A DNA stretch of 64,000 bases from Auanema rhodensis (taxonomy: Eukaryota; Nematoda; Chromadorea; Rhabditida; Rhabditidae), in NCBI GenBank assembly GCA_964057225.1, contig CAXKVF010000078.1, positions 496,001 through 560,000 on the forward strand. The letters run 5' to 3'. Below, piece after piece: positions 24,987 to 37,130 of the stretch. Under the pieces are notes generated by a model. It was not told where the DNA came from. It was given only the letters and a program-made list of their open reading frames with translations, and did no database searches. Each line of letters opens with the position of its first letter. The stretch's first letter is position 1. Position numbers and translations under genes: made by a program.

Positions 24987-26394
24987 GGTTACCATGAACC
25001 AATATCAATAAAAATTTGTTTTTAGACTAATATGGACATGGGAAATCTAATTTTGAAAACCGCATCTCTTTATCTTTCACGTGAAGCGAGTTACATACCA
25101 AGTGCACATCACGTGTACATTCAATTAGCATAAATTAAAGTTCACGTAAAATTCAAAGTCATGGTTACCATGCACCAATATCAATAAAAATTTGTTTTTA
25201 GACTAATATGGACAAGGGGAATCTAATTTTGAAAACCGCATCTCTTTATCTTTCACGTGAAGCGAGTTACATACCAAGTGCACATCACGTGTACATTTAA
25301 TTAGCATAAATTAAAGTTCACGTAAATTTCAAAGTCATGGTTACCATGCACAAATATCAATAAAAATTTGTTTTTAGACTAATATGGACATGGGGAATCT
25401 AATTTTGAAAACCGCATCTCTTTATCTTTCACGTGAAGCGAGTTACATACCAAGTGCACATCACGTGTACATTTAATTAGCATAAACTAAAGTTCACGTA
25501 AATTTCAAAGTCATGGTTACCATGAACCAATATCAATAAAAATTTGTTTTTAGACTAATATGGACATGGGGAATCTAATTTTGAAAACCGCATCTCTTTA
25601 TCTTTCACGTGAAGCGAGTTACATACCAAGTGCACATCACGTGTACATTTAATTAGCATAAATTAAAGTTCACGTAAATTTCAAAGTCATGGTTACCATG
25701 AAGCAATATCAATAAAAATTTGTTTTTAGACTAATATGGACATGGGGAATCTAATTTTGAAAACCGCATCTCTTTATCTTTCACGTGAAGCGAGTTACAT
25801 ACCAAGTGCACATCACGTGTACATTTAATTAGCATAAATTAAAGTTCACGTAAAATTCAAAGTCATGGTTACCATGCACCAATATCAATAAAAATTTGTT
25901 TTTAGACTAATATGGACATGGGGAATCTAATTTTGAAAACCGCATCTCTTTATCTTTTACGTGAAGCGAGTTACATACCAAGTGCACATCACGTGTACAT
26001 TTAATTAGCATAAATTAAAGTTCACGTAAATTTCAAAGTCATGGTTACCATGCACCAATATCAATAAAAATTTGTTTTTAGACTAATATGGACATGGGGA
26101 ATCTAATTTTGAAAACCGCATCTCTTTATCTTTTACGTGAAGCGAGTTACATACCAAGTGCACATCACGTGTACATTTAATTAGCATAAATTAAAGTTCA
26201 CGTAAATTTCAAAGTCATGGTTACCATGAACCAATATCAATAAAAATTTGTTTTTAGACTAATATGGACATGGGGAATCTAATTTTGAAAACCGCATCTC
26301 TTTATCTTTTACCTGAAGCGAGTTACATACCAAGTGCACATCACGTGTACATTTAATTAGCATAAATTAAAGTTCACGTAAATTTCAAAGTCAT
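24987..26394 (+). repeat. 8-monomer HOR type II, copy 1 (1,408 bp)
   Basis: Order: G, an A with 57a, 136c, 165a (24987); R', an H with ACAAGGGG but intact CACGTG (25163); H with 149c and a private CACAAAT (25339); A (25515); K with 165a (25691); H-92t (25867); H-92t (26043); A with TTTTACCTG (26219). It shares G, R and 92t members with HOR type I but replaces the rest with the 149c-A-K run known from 16.4-18.5 kb. All members are 176 bp. Confidence 0.9.
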
Positions 26395-27802
26395 GGTTAC
26401 CATGAACCAATATCAATAAAAATTTGTTTTTAGACCAATATGGACATGGGAAATCTAATTTTGAAAATCGCATCTCTTTATCTTTCACGTGAAGCGAGTT
26501 ACATACCAAGTGCACATCACGTGTACATTCAATTAGCATAAATTAAAGTTCACGTAAAATTCAAAGTCATGGTTACCATGCACCAATATCAATAAAAATT
26601 TGTTTTTAGACTAATATGGACAAGGGGAATCTAATTTTGAAAACCGCATCTCTTTATCTTTCACGTGAAGCGAGTTACATACCAAGTGCACATCACGTGT
26701 ACATTTAATTAGCATAAATTAAAGTTCACGTAAATTTCAAAGTCATGGTTACCATGCACCAATATCAATAAAAATTTGTTTTTAGACTAATATGGACATG
26801 GGGAATCTAATTTTGAAAACCGCATCTCTTTATCTTTCACGTGAAGCGAGTTACATACCAAGTGCACATCACGTGTACATTTAATTAGCATAAACTAAAG
26901 TTCACGTAAATTTCAAAGTCATGGTTACCATGAACCAATATCAATAAAAATTTGTTTTTAGACTAATATGGACATGGGGAATCTAATTTTGAAAACCGCA
27001 TCTCTTTATCTTTCACGTGAAGCGAGTTACATACCAAGTGCACATCACGTGTACATTTAATTAGCATAAATTAAAGTTCACGTAAATTTCAAAGTCATGG
27101 TTACCATGAAGCAATATCAATAAAAATTTGTTTTTAGACTAATATGGACATGGGGAATCTAATTTTGAAAACCGCATCTCTTTATCTTTCACGTGAAGCG
27201 AGTTACATACCAAGTGCACATCACGTGTACATTTAACTAGCATAAATTAAAGTTCACGTAAAATTCAAAGTCATGGTTACCATGCACCAATATCAATAAA
27301 AATTTGTTTTTAGACTAATATGGACATGGGGAATCTAATTTTGAAAACCGCATCTCTTTATCTTTTACGTGAAGCGAGTTACATACCAAGTGCACATCAC
27401 GTGTACATTTAATTAGCATAAATTAAAGTTCACGTAAATTTCAAAGTCATGGTTACCATGCACCAATATCAATAAAAATTTGTTTTTAGACTAATATGGA
27501 CATGGGGAATCTAATTTTGAAAACCGCATCTCTTTATCTTTTACGTGAAGCGAGTTACATACCAAGTGCACATCACGTGTACATTTAATTAGCATAAATT
27601 AAAGTTCACGTAAATTTCAAAGTCATGGTTACCATGAACCAATATCAATAAAAATTTGTTTTTAGACTAATATGGACATGGGGAATCTGTTTTGGAAAAC
27701 CGCATCTCTTTATCTTTCACGTGAAGCGAGTTACATACCAAGTGCACATCACGTGTACATTTAATTAGCATAAATTAAAGTTCACGTAAATTTCAAAGTC
27801 AT
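26395..27802 (+). repeat. 8-monomer HOR type II, copy 2 (1,408 bp)
   Basis: Repeats the type II order at 26395, 26571, 26747, 26923, 27099, 27275, 27451 and 27627. Private changes: a T-to-C at 26436 (GACCAAT) and AAAATCGC in the G monomer, TTTAACTAG in the K monomer, and CTGTTTTGG in the last A monomer. The 26436 change removes a stop codon that closes one minus-strand frame in other monomers, which is why a 60-codon open frame appears at 26357-26539. Confidence 0.9.
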
Positions 27803-30800
27803 GGTTACCATGCACCAATATCAATAAAAATTTGTTTTTAGACTAATATGGACATGGGGAATCTAATTTTGAAAACCGCATCTCTTTATCTTTCACGTGA
27901 AGCGAGTTACATACCAAGTGCACATCACGTGTACATTTAATTAGCATAAATTAAAGTTCACGTAAATTTCAAAGTCATGGTTACCATGAACCAATATCAA
28001 TAAAAATTTGTTTTTAGACTAATATGGACATGGGAAATCTAATTTTGAAAACCGCATCTCTTTATCTTTCACGTGAAGCGAGTTACATACCAAGTGCACA
28101 TCACGTGTACATTTAATTAGCATAAATTAAAGTTCACGTAAATTTCAAAGTCATGGTTACCATGCACCAATATCAATAAAAATTTGTTTTTAGACTAATA
28201 TGGACATGGGGAATCTAATTTTGAAAACCGCATCTCTTTATCTTTCACGTGAAGCGAGTTACATACCAAGTGCACATCACGTGTACATTTAATTAGCATA
28301 AATTAAAGTTCACGTAAATTTCAAAGTCATGGTTACCATGAACCAATATCAATAAAAATTTGTTTTTAGACTAATATGGACATGGGGAATCTAATTTTGA
28401 AAACCGCATTTCTTTATCTTTCACGTGAAGCGAGTTACATACCAAGTGCACATCACGTGTACATTTAATTAGCATAAATTAAAGTTCACGTAAATTTCAA
28501 AGTCATGGTTACCATGCACCAATATCAATAAAAATTTGTTTTTAGACTAATATGGACATGGGGAATCTAATTTTGAAAACCGCATCTCTTTATCTTTCAC
28601 GTGAAGCGAGTTACATACCAAGTGCACATCACGTGTACATTTAATTAGCATAAATTAAAGTTCACGTAAATTTCAAAGTCATGGTTACCATGAAGCAATA
28701 TCAATAAAAATTTGTTTTTAGACTAATATGGACATGGGAAATCTAATTTTGAAAACCGCATCTCTTTATCTTTCACGTGAAGCGAGTTACATACCAAGTG
28801 CACATCACGTGTACATTTAATTAGCATAAATTAAAGTTCACGTAAATTTCAAAGTCATGGTTACCATGAACCAATATCAATAAAAATTTGTTTTTAGACT
28901 AATATGGACATGGGGAATCTAATTTTGAAAACCGCATCTCTTTATCTTTCACGTGAAGCGAGTTACATACCAAGTGCACATCACGTGTACATTTAATTAG
29001 CATAAATTAAAGTTCACGTAAATTTCAAAGTCATGGTTACCATGAAGCAATATCAATAAAAATTTGTTTTTAGACTAATATGGACATGGGGAATCTAATT
29101 TTGAAAACCGCATCTCTTTATCTTTCACGTGAAGCGAGTTACATACCAAGTGCACATCACGTGTACATTTAATTAGCATAAATTAAAGTTCACGTAAATT
29201 TCAAAGTCATGGTTACCATGCACCAATATCAATAAAAATTGGTTTTTAGACTAATATGGACATGGGGAATCTAATTTTGAAAACCGCATCTCTTTATCTT
29301 TCACGTGAAGCGAGTTACATACCAAGTGCACATCACGTGTACATTTAATTAGCATAAATTAAAGTTCACGTAAATTTCAAAGTCATGGTTACCATGCACC
29401 AATATCAATAAAAATTTGTTTTTAGACTAATATGGACATGGGGAATCTAATTTTGAAAACCGCATCTCTTTATCTTTCACGTGAAGCGAGTTACATACCA
29501 AGTGCACATCACGTGTACATTTAATTAGCATAAATTAAAGTTCACGTAAATTTCAAAGTTATGGTTACCATGCACCAATATCAATAAAAATTTGTTTTTA
29601 GACTAATATGGACATGGGGAATCTAATTTTGAAAACCGCATCTCTTTATCTTTCACGTGAAGCGAGTTACATACCAAGTGCACATCAAGTGTACATTTAA
29701 TTAGCATAAATTAAAGTTCACGTAAATTTCAAAGTCATGGTTACCATGCACCAATATCAATAAAAATTGGTTTTTAGACTAATATGGACATGGGGAATCT
29801 AATTTTGAAAACCGCATCTCTTTATCTTTCACGTGAAGCGAGTTACATACCAAGTGCACATCACGTGTACATTTAATTAGCATAAATTAAAGTTCACGTA
29901 AATTTCAAAGTCATGGTTACCATGCACCAATATCAATAAAAATTTGTTTTTAGACTAATATGGACATGGGGAATCTAATTTTGAAAACCGCATCTCTTTA
30001 TCTTTCACGTGAAGCGAGTTACATACCAAGTGCACATCACGTGTACATTTAATTAGCATAAATTAAAGTTCACGTAAATTTCAAAGTCATGGTTACCATG
30101 CACCAATATCAATAAAAATTGGTTTTTAGACTAATATGGACATGGGGAATCTAATTTTGAAAACCGCATCTCTTTATCTTTCACGTGAAGCGAGTTACAT
30201 ACCAAGTGCACATCACGTGTACATTTAATTAGCATAAATTAAAGTTCACGTAAATTTCAAAGTCATGGTTACCATGCACCAATATCAATAAAAATTTGTT
30301 TTTAGACTAATATGGACATGGGGAATCTAATTTTGAAAACCGCATCTCTTTATCTTTCACGTGAAGCGAGTTACATACCAAGTGCACATCACGTGTACAT
30401 TTAATTAGCATAAATTAAAGTTCACGTAAATTTCAAAGTTATGGTTACCATGCACCAATATCAATAAAAATTTGTTTTTAGACTAATATGGACATGGGGA
30501 ATCTAATTTTGAAAACCGCATCTCTTTATCTTTCACGTGAAGCGAGTTACATACCAAGTGCACATCAAGTGTACATTTAATTAGCATAAATTAAAGTTCA
30601 CGTAAATTTCAAAGTCATGGTTACCATGAACCAATATCAATAAAAATTTGTTTTTAGACTAATATGGACATGGGGAATCTAATTTTGAAAACCGCATCTC
30701 TTTATCTTTCACGTGAAGCGAGTTACATACCAAGTGCACATCACGTGTACATTTAATTAGCATAAATTAAAGTTCACGTAAATTTCAAAGTCATGGTTAC

Positions 30801-32026
30801 CATGAACCAATATCAATAAAAATTTGTTTTTAGACTAATATGGACATGGGGAATCTAATTTTGAAAACCGCATCTCTTTATCTTTCACGTGAAGCGAGTT
30901 ACATACCAAGTGCACATCACGTGTACATTTAATTAGCATAAATTAAAGTTCACGTAAAATTCAAAGTCATGGTTACCATGCACCAATATCAATAAAAATT
31001 TGTTTTTAGACTAATATGGACATGGGGAATCTAATTTTGAAAACCGCATCTCTTTATCTTTCACGTGAAGCGAGTTACATACCAAGTGCACATCACGTGT
31101 ACATTTAATTAGCATAAATTAAAGTTCACGTAAATTTCAAAGTCATGGTTACCATGAAGCAATATCAATAAAAATTTGTTTTTAGACTAATATGGACATG
31201 GGAAATCTAATTTTGAAAACCGCATCTCTTTATCTTTCACGTGAAGCGAGTTACATACCAAGTGCACATCACGTGTACATTTAATTAGCATAAATTAAAG
31301 TTCACGTAAATTTCAAAGTCATGGTTACCATGCACCAATATCAATAAAAATTGGTTTTTAGACTAATATGGACATGGGGAATCTAATTTTGAAAACCGCA
31401 TCTCTTTATCTTTAACGTGAAGCGAGTTACATACCAAGTGCACATCACGTGTACATTTAATTAGCATAAATTAAAGTTCACGTAAAATTCAAAGTCATGG
31501 TTACCATGCACCAATATCAATAAAAATTTGTTTTTAGACTAATATGGACATGGGGAATCTAATTTTGAAAACCGCATCTCTTTATCTTTTACGTGAAGCG
31601 AGTTACATACCAAGTGCACATCACGTGTACATTTAATTAGCATAAATTAAAGTTCACGTAAATTTCAAAGTCATGGTTACCATGAACCAATATCAATAAA
31701 AATTTGTTTTTAGACTAATATGGACATGGGGAATCTAATTTTGAAAACCGCATTTCTTTATCTTTCACGTGAAGCGAGTTACATACCAAGTGCACATCAC
31801 GTGTACATTTAATTAGCATAAATTAAAGTTCACGTAAATTTCAAAGTCATGGTTACCATGCACCAATATCAATAAAAATTTGTTTTTAGACTAATATGGA
31901 CATGGGGAATCTAATTTTGAAAACCGCATCTCTTTATCTTTTACGTGAAGCGAGTTACATACCAAGTGCACATCACGTGTACATTTAATTAGCATAAATT
32001 AAAGTTCACGTAAATTTCAAAGTCAT
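27803..32026 (+). repeat. H-rich zone with 31g, 174t and 126a modules
   Basis: Twenty-four monomers. A-57a is at 27979 and K-57a at 28683 and 31147. The ordered trio H-31g (AATTGGTTTT), H-174t (GTTATGG), H-126a (CAAGTGTAC) stands at 29211, 29387, 29563 and again at 30091, 30267, 30443, an offset of 880 bp (five monomers), with a lone H-31g at 29739. A-80t (GCATTTC) occurs at 28331 and 31675. The monomer at 31323 combines 31g with 92a and 165a, and H-92t follows at 31499 and 31851, so markers of the HOR to the left are mixed in here. Confidence 0.84.
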
Positions 32027-33258
32027 GGTTACCATGAAGCAATATCAATAAAAATTTGTTTTTAGACTAATATGGACATGGGAAATCTAATTTTGAAAAC
32101 CGCATCTCTTTATCTTTCACGTGAAGCGAGTTACATACCAAGTGCACATCACGTGTACATTTAATTAGCATAAATTAAAGTTCACGTAAATTTCAAAGTC
32201 ATGGTTACCATGAACCAATATCAATAAAAATTTGTTTTTAGACTAATATGGACATGGGGAATCTAATTTTGAAAACCGCATCTCTTTATCTTTCACGTGA
32301 AGCGAGTTACATACCAAGTGCACATCACGTGTACATTTAATTAGCATAAATTAAAGTTCACGTAAATTTCAAAGTCATGGTTACCATGAAGCAATATCAA
32401 TAAAAATTTGTTTTTAGACTAATATGGACATGGGGAATCTAATTTTGAAAACCGCATCTCTTTATCTTTCACGTGAAGCGAGTTACATACCAAGTGCACA
32501 TCACGTGTACATTTAATTAGCATAAATTAAAGTTCACGTAAATTTCAAAGTCATGGTTACCATGCACCAATATCAATAAAAATTGGTTTTTAGACTAATA
32601 TGGACATGGGGAATCTAATTTTGAAAACCGCATCTCTTTATCTTTCACGTGAAGCGAGTTACATACCAAATGCACATCACGTGTACATTTAATTAGCATA
32701 AATTAAAGTTCACGTAAATTTCAAAGTCATGGTTACCATGCACCAATATCAATAAAAATTTGTTTTTAGACTAATATGGACATGGGGAATCTAATTTTGA
32801 AAACCGCATCTCTTTATCTTTCACGTGAAGCGAGTTACATACCAAGTGCACATCAAGTGTACATTTAATTAGCATAAATTAAAGTTCACGTAAATTTCAA
32901 AGTCATGGTTACCATGCACCAATATCAATAAAAATTTGTTTTTAGACTAATATGGACATGGGGAATCTAATTTTGAAAACCGCATCTCTTTATCTTTCAC
33001 GTGAAGCGAGTTACATACCAAGTGCACATCACGTGTACATTTAATTAGCATAAATTAAAGTTCACGTAAATTTCAAAGTTATGGTTACCATGCACCAATA
33101 TCAATAAAAATTTGTTTTTAGACTAATATGGACATGGGGAATCTAATTTTGAAAACCGCATCTCTTTATCTTTCACGTGAAGCGAGTTACATACCAAGTG
33201 CACATCACGTGTACATTTAATTAGCATAAATTAAAGTTCACGTAAATTTCAAAGTCAT
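32027..33258 (+). repeat. 7-monomer block with K-57a, 31g, 126a, 174t, first copy
   Basis: Order: K-57a (32027), A (32203), K (32379), H with 31g and ACCAAATGC (32555), H-126a (32731), H-174t (32907), plain H (33083). The block returns unchanged in order at 33963-35194, 1,936 bp (11 monomers) to the right. Note that 126a precedes 174t here, opposite to the trio at 29.2 and 30.1 kb. Confidence 0.87.
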
Positions 33259-33962
33259 GGTTACCATGCACCAATATCAATAAAAATTTGTTTTTAGACT
33301 AATATGGACATGGGGAATCTAATTTTGAAAACCGCATCTCTTTATCTTTCACGTGAAGCGAGTTACATACCAAGTGCACATCACGTGTACATTTAATTAG
33401 CATAAATTAAAGTTCACGTAAATTTCAAAGTCATGGTTACCATGCACCAATATCAATAAAAATTTGTTTTTAGACTAATATGGACATGGGGAATCTAATT
33501 TTGAAAACCGCATCTCTTTATCTTTCACGTGAAGCGAGTTACATACCAAGTGCACATCACGTGTACATTTAATTAGCATAAATTAAAGTTCACGTAAATT
33601 TCAAAGTCATGGTTACCATGAAGCAATATCAATAAAAATTTGTTTTTAGACTAATATGGACATGGGAAATCTAATTTTGAAAACCGCATCTCTTTATCTT
33701 TCACGTGAAGCGAGTTACATACCAAGTGCACATCACGTGTACATTTAATTAGCATAAATTAAAGTTCACGTAAATTTCAAAGTCATGGTTACCATGCACC
33801 AATATCAATAAAAATTTGTTTTTAGACTAATATGGACATGGGGAATCTAATTTTGAAAACCGCATCTCTTTATCTTTCACGTGAAGCGAGTTACATACCA
33901 AGTGCACATCACGTGTACATTTAATTAGCATAAATTAAAGTTCACGTAAATTTCAAAGTCAT
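33259..33962 (+). repeat. Four-monomer spacer between the two 7-monomer blocks
   Basis: H (33259), H (33435), K-57a (33611), H (33787). All are 176 bp and otherwise close to consensus. Confidence 0.82.
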
Positions 33963-35194
33963 GGTTACCATGAAGCAATATCAATAAAAATTTGTTTTTA
34001 GACTAATATGGACATGGGAAATCTAATTTTGAAAACCGCATCTCTTTATCTTTCACGTGAAGCGAGTTACATACCAAGTGCACATCACGTGTACATTTAA
34101 TTAGCATAAATTAAAGTTCACGTAAATTTCAAAGTCATGGTTACCATGAACCAATATCAATAAAAATTTGTTTTTAGACTAATATGGACATGGGGAATCT
34201 AATTTTGAAAACCGCATCTCTTTATCTTTCACGTGAAGCGAGTTACATACCAAGTGCACATCACGTGTACATTTAATTAGCATAAATTAAAGTTCACGTA
34301 AATTTCAAAGTCATGGTTACCATGAAGCAATATCAATAAAAATTTGTTTTTAGACTAATATGGACATGGGGAATCTAATTTTGAAAACCGCATCTCTTTA
34401 TCTTTCACGTGAAGCGAGTTACATACCAAGTGCACATCACGTGTACATTTAATTAGCATAAATTAAAGTTCACGTAAATTTCAAAGTCATGGTTACCATG
34501 CACCAATATCAATAAAAATTGGTTTTTAGACTAATATGGACATGGGGAATCTAATTTTGAAAACCGCATCTCTTTATCTTTCACGTGAAGCGAGTTACAT
34601 ACCAAATGCACATCACGTGTACATTTAATTAGCATAAATTAAAGTTCACGTAAATTTCAAAGTCATGGTTACCATGCACCAATATCAATAAAAATTTGTT
34701 TTTAGACTAATATGGACATGGGGAATCTAATTTTGAAAACCGCATCTCTTTATCTTTCACGTGAAGCGAGTTACATACCAAGTGCACATCAAGTGTACAT
34801 TTAATTAGCATAAATTAAAGTTCACGTAAATTTCAAAGTCATGGTTACCATGCACCAATATCAATAAAAATTTGTTTTTAGACTAATATGGACATGGGGA
34901 ATCTAATTTTGAAAACCGCATCTCTTTATCTTTCACGTGAAGCGAGTTACATACCAAGTGCACATCACGTGTACATTTAATTAGCATAAATTAAAGTTCA
35001 CGTAAATTTCAAAGTTATGGTTACCATGCACCAATATCAATAAAAATTTGTTTTTAGACTAATATGGACATGGGGAATCTAATTTTGAAAACCGCATCTC
35101 TTTATCTTTCACGTGAAGCGAGTTACATACCAAGTGCACATCACGTGTACATTTAATTAGCATAAATTAAAGTTCACGTAAATTTCAAAGTCAT
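33963..35194 (+). repeat. 7-monomer block, second copy
   Basis: Same order as 32027-33258, at 33963, 34139, 34315, 34491, 34667, 34843 and 35019. The ACCAAATGC change (loss of the GTGCAC palindrome) in the 31g monomer is shared by both copies, a good marker of their common origin. Confidence 0.87.
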
Positions 35195-37130
35195 GGTTAC
35201 CATGCACCAATATCAATAAAAATTTGTTTTTAGACTAATATGGACATGGGGAATCTAATTTTGAAAACCGCATCTCTTTATCTTTCACGTGAAGCGAGTT
35301 ACATACCAAGTGCACATCACGTGTACATTTAATTAGCATAAATTAAAGTTCACGTAAATTTCAAAGTTATGGTTACCATGCACCAATATCAATAAAAATT
35401 TGTTTTTAGACTAATATGGACATGGGGAATCTAATTTTGAAAACCGCATCTCTTTATCTTTCACGTGAAGCGAGTTACATACCAAGTGCACATCAAGTGT
35501 ACATTTAATTAGCATAAATTAAAGTTCACGTAAATTTCAAAGTCATGGTTACCATGCACCAATATCAATAAAAATTGGTTTTTAGACTAATATGGACATG
35601 GGGAATCTAATTTTGAAAACCGCATCTCTTTATCTTTCACGTGAAGCGAGTTACATACCAAGTGCACATCACGTGTACATTTAATTAGCATAAATTAAAG
35701 TTCACGTAAATTTCAAAGTCATGGTTACCATGCACCAATATCAATAAAAATTTGTTTTTAGACTAATATGGACATGGGGAATCTAATTTTGAAAACCGCA
35801 TCTCTTTATCTTTCACGTGAAGCGAGTTACATACCAAGTGCACATCACGTGTACATTTAATTAGCATAAATTAAAGTTCACGTAAATTTCAAAGTCATGG
35901 TTACCATGCACCAATATCAATAAAAATTTGTTTTTAGACTAATATGGACATGGGGAATCTAATTTTGAAAACCGCATCTCTTTATCTTTCACGTGAAGCG
36001 AGTTACATACCAAGTGCACATCACGTGTACATTTAATTAGCATAAATTAAAGTTCACGTAAATTTCAAAGTCATGGTTACCATGCACCAATATCAATAAA
36101 AATTTGTTTTTAGACTAATATGGACATGGGGAATCTGATTTGGAAAACCGCATCTCTTTATCTTTCACGTGAAGCGAGTTACATACCAAGTGCACATCAC
36201 GTGTACATTTAATTAGCATAAATTAAAGTTCACGTAAATTTCAAAGTCATGGTTACCATGCACCAATATCAATAAAAATTTGTTTTTAGACTAATATGGA
36301 CATGGGGAATCTAATTTTGAAAACCGCATCTCTTTATCTTTCACGTGAAGCGAGTTACATACCAAGTGCACATCACGTGTACATTTAATTAGCATAAATT
36401 AAAGTTCACGTAAATTTCAAAGTCATGGTTACCATGAACCAATATCAATAAAAATTTGTTTTTAGACTAATATGGACATGGGGAATCTAATTTTGAAAAC
36501 CGCATCTCTTTATCTTTCACGTGAAGCGAGTTACATACCAAGTGCACATCACGTGTACATTTAATTAGCATAAATTAAAGTTCACGTAAATTTCAAAGTC
36601 ATGGTTACCATGCACCAATATCAATAAAAATTTGTTTTTAGACTAATATGGACATGGGGAATCTAATTTTGAAAACCGCATCTCTTTATCTTTCACGTGA
36701 AGCGAGTTACATACCAAGTGCACATCACGTGTACATTTAATTAGCATAAATTAAAGTTCACGTAAATTTCAAAGTCATGGTTACCATGCACCAATATCAA
36801 TAAAAATTTGTTTTTAGACTAATATGGACATGGGGAATCTAATTTTGAAAACCGCATCTCTTTATCTTTCACGTGAAGCGAGTTACATACCAAGTGCACA
36901 TCACGTGTACATTTAATTAGCATAAATTAAAGTTCACGTAAATTTCAAAGTCATGGTTACCATGCACCAATATCAATAAAAATTTGTTTTTAGACTAATA
37001 TGGACATGGGGAATCTAATTTTGAAAACCGCATCTCTTTATCTTTCACGTGAAGCGAGTTACATACCAAGTGCACATCACGTGTACATTTAATTAGCATA
37101 AATTAAAGTTCACGTAAATTTCAAAGTTAT
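35195..37130 (+). repeat. H-rich zone ending the 31g/126a/174t region
   Basis: Begins H-174t (35195), H-126a (35371), H-31g (35547), then mostly plain H. One A stands at 36427. The monomer at 36075 has CTGATTTGG, similar to private variants at 19007 and 27627. H-174t recurs at 36955. Confidence 0.83.

Noticed and set aside
26357-26539. A 60-codon open reading frame on the minus strand
   Set aside because: It lies entirely within satellite monomers and is open only because a private T-to-C at 26436 removes a stop present in other monomers. There is no ribosome-binding or promoter context, no recognisable domain, and the same frame is closed elsewhere in the array.
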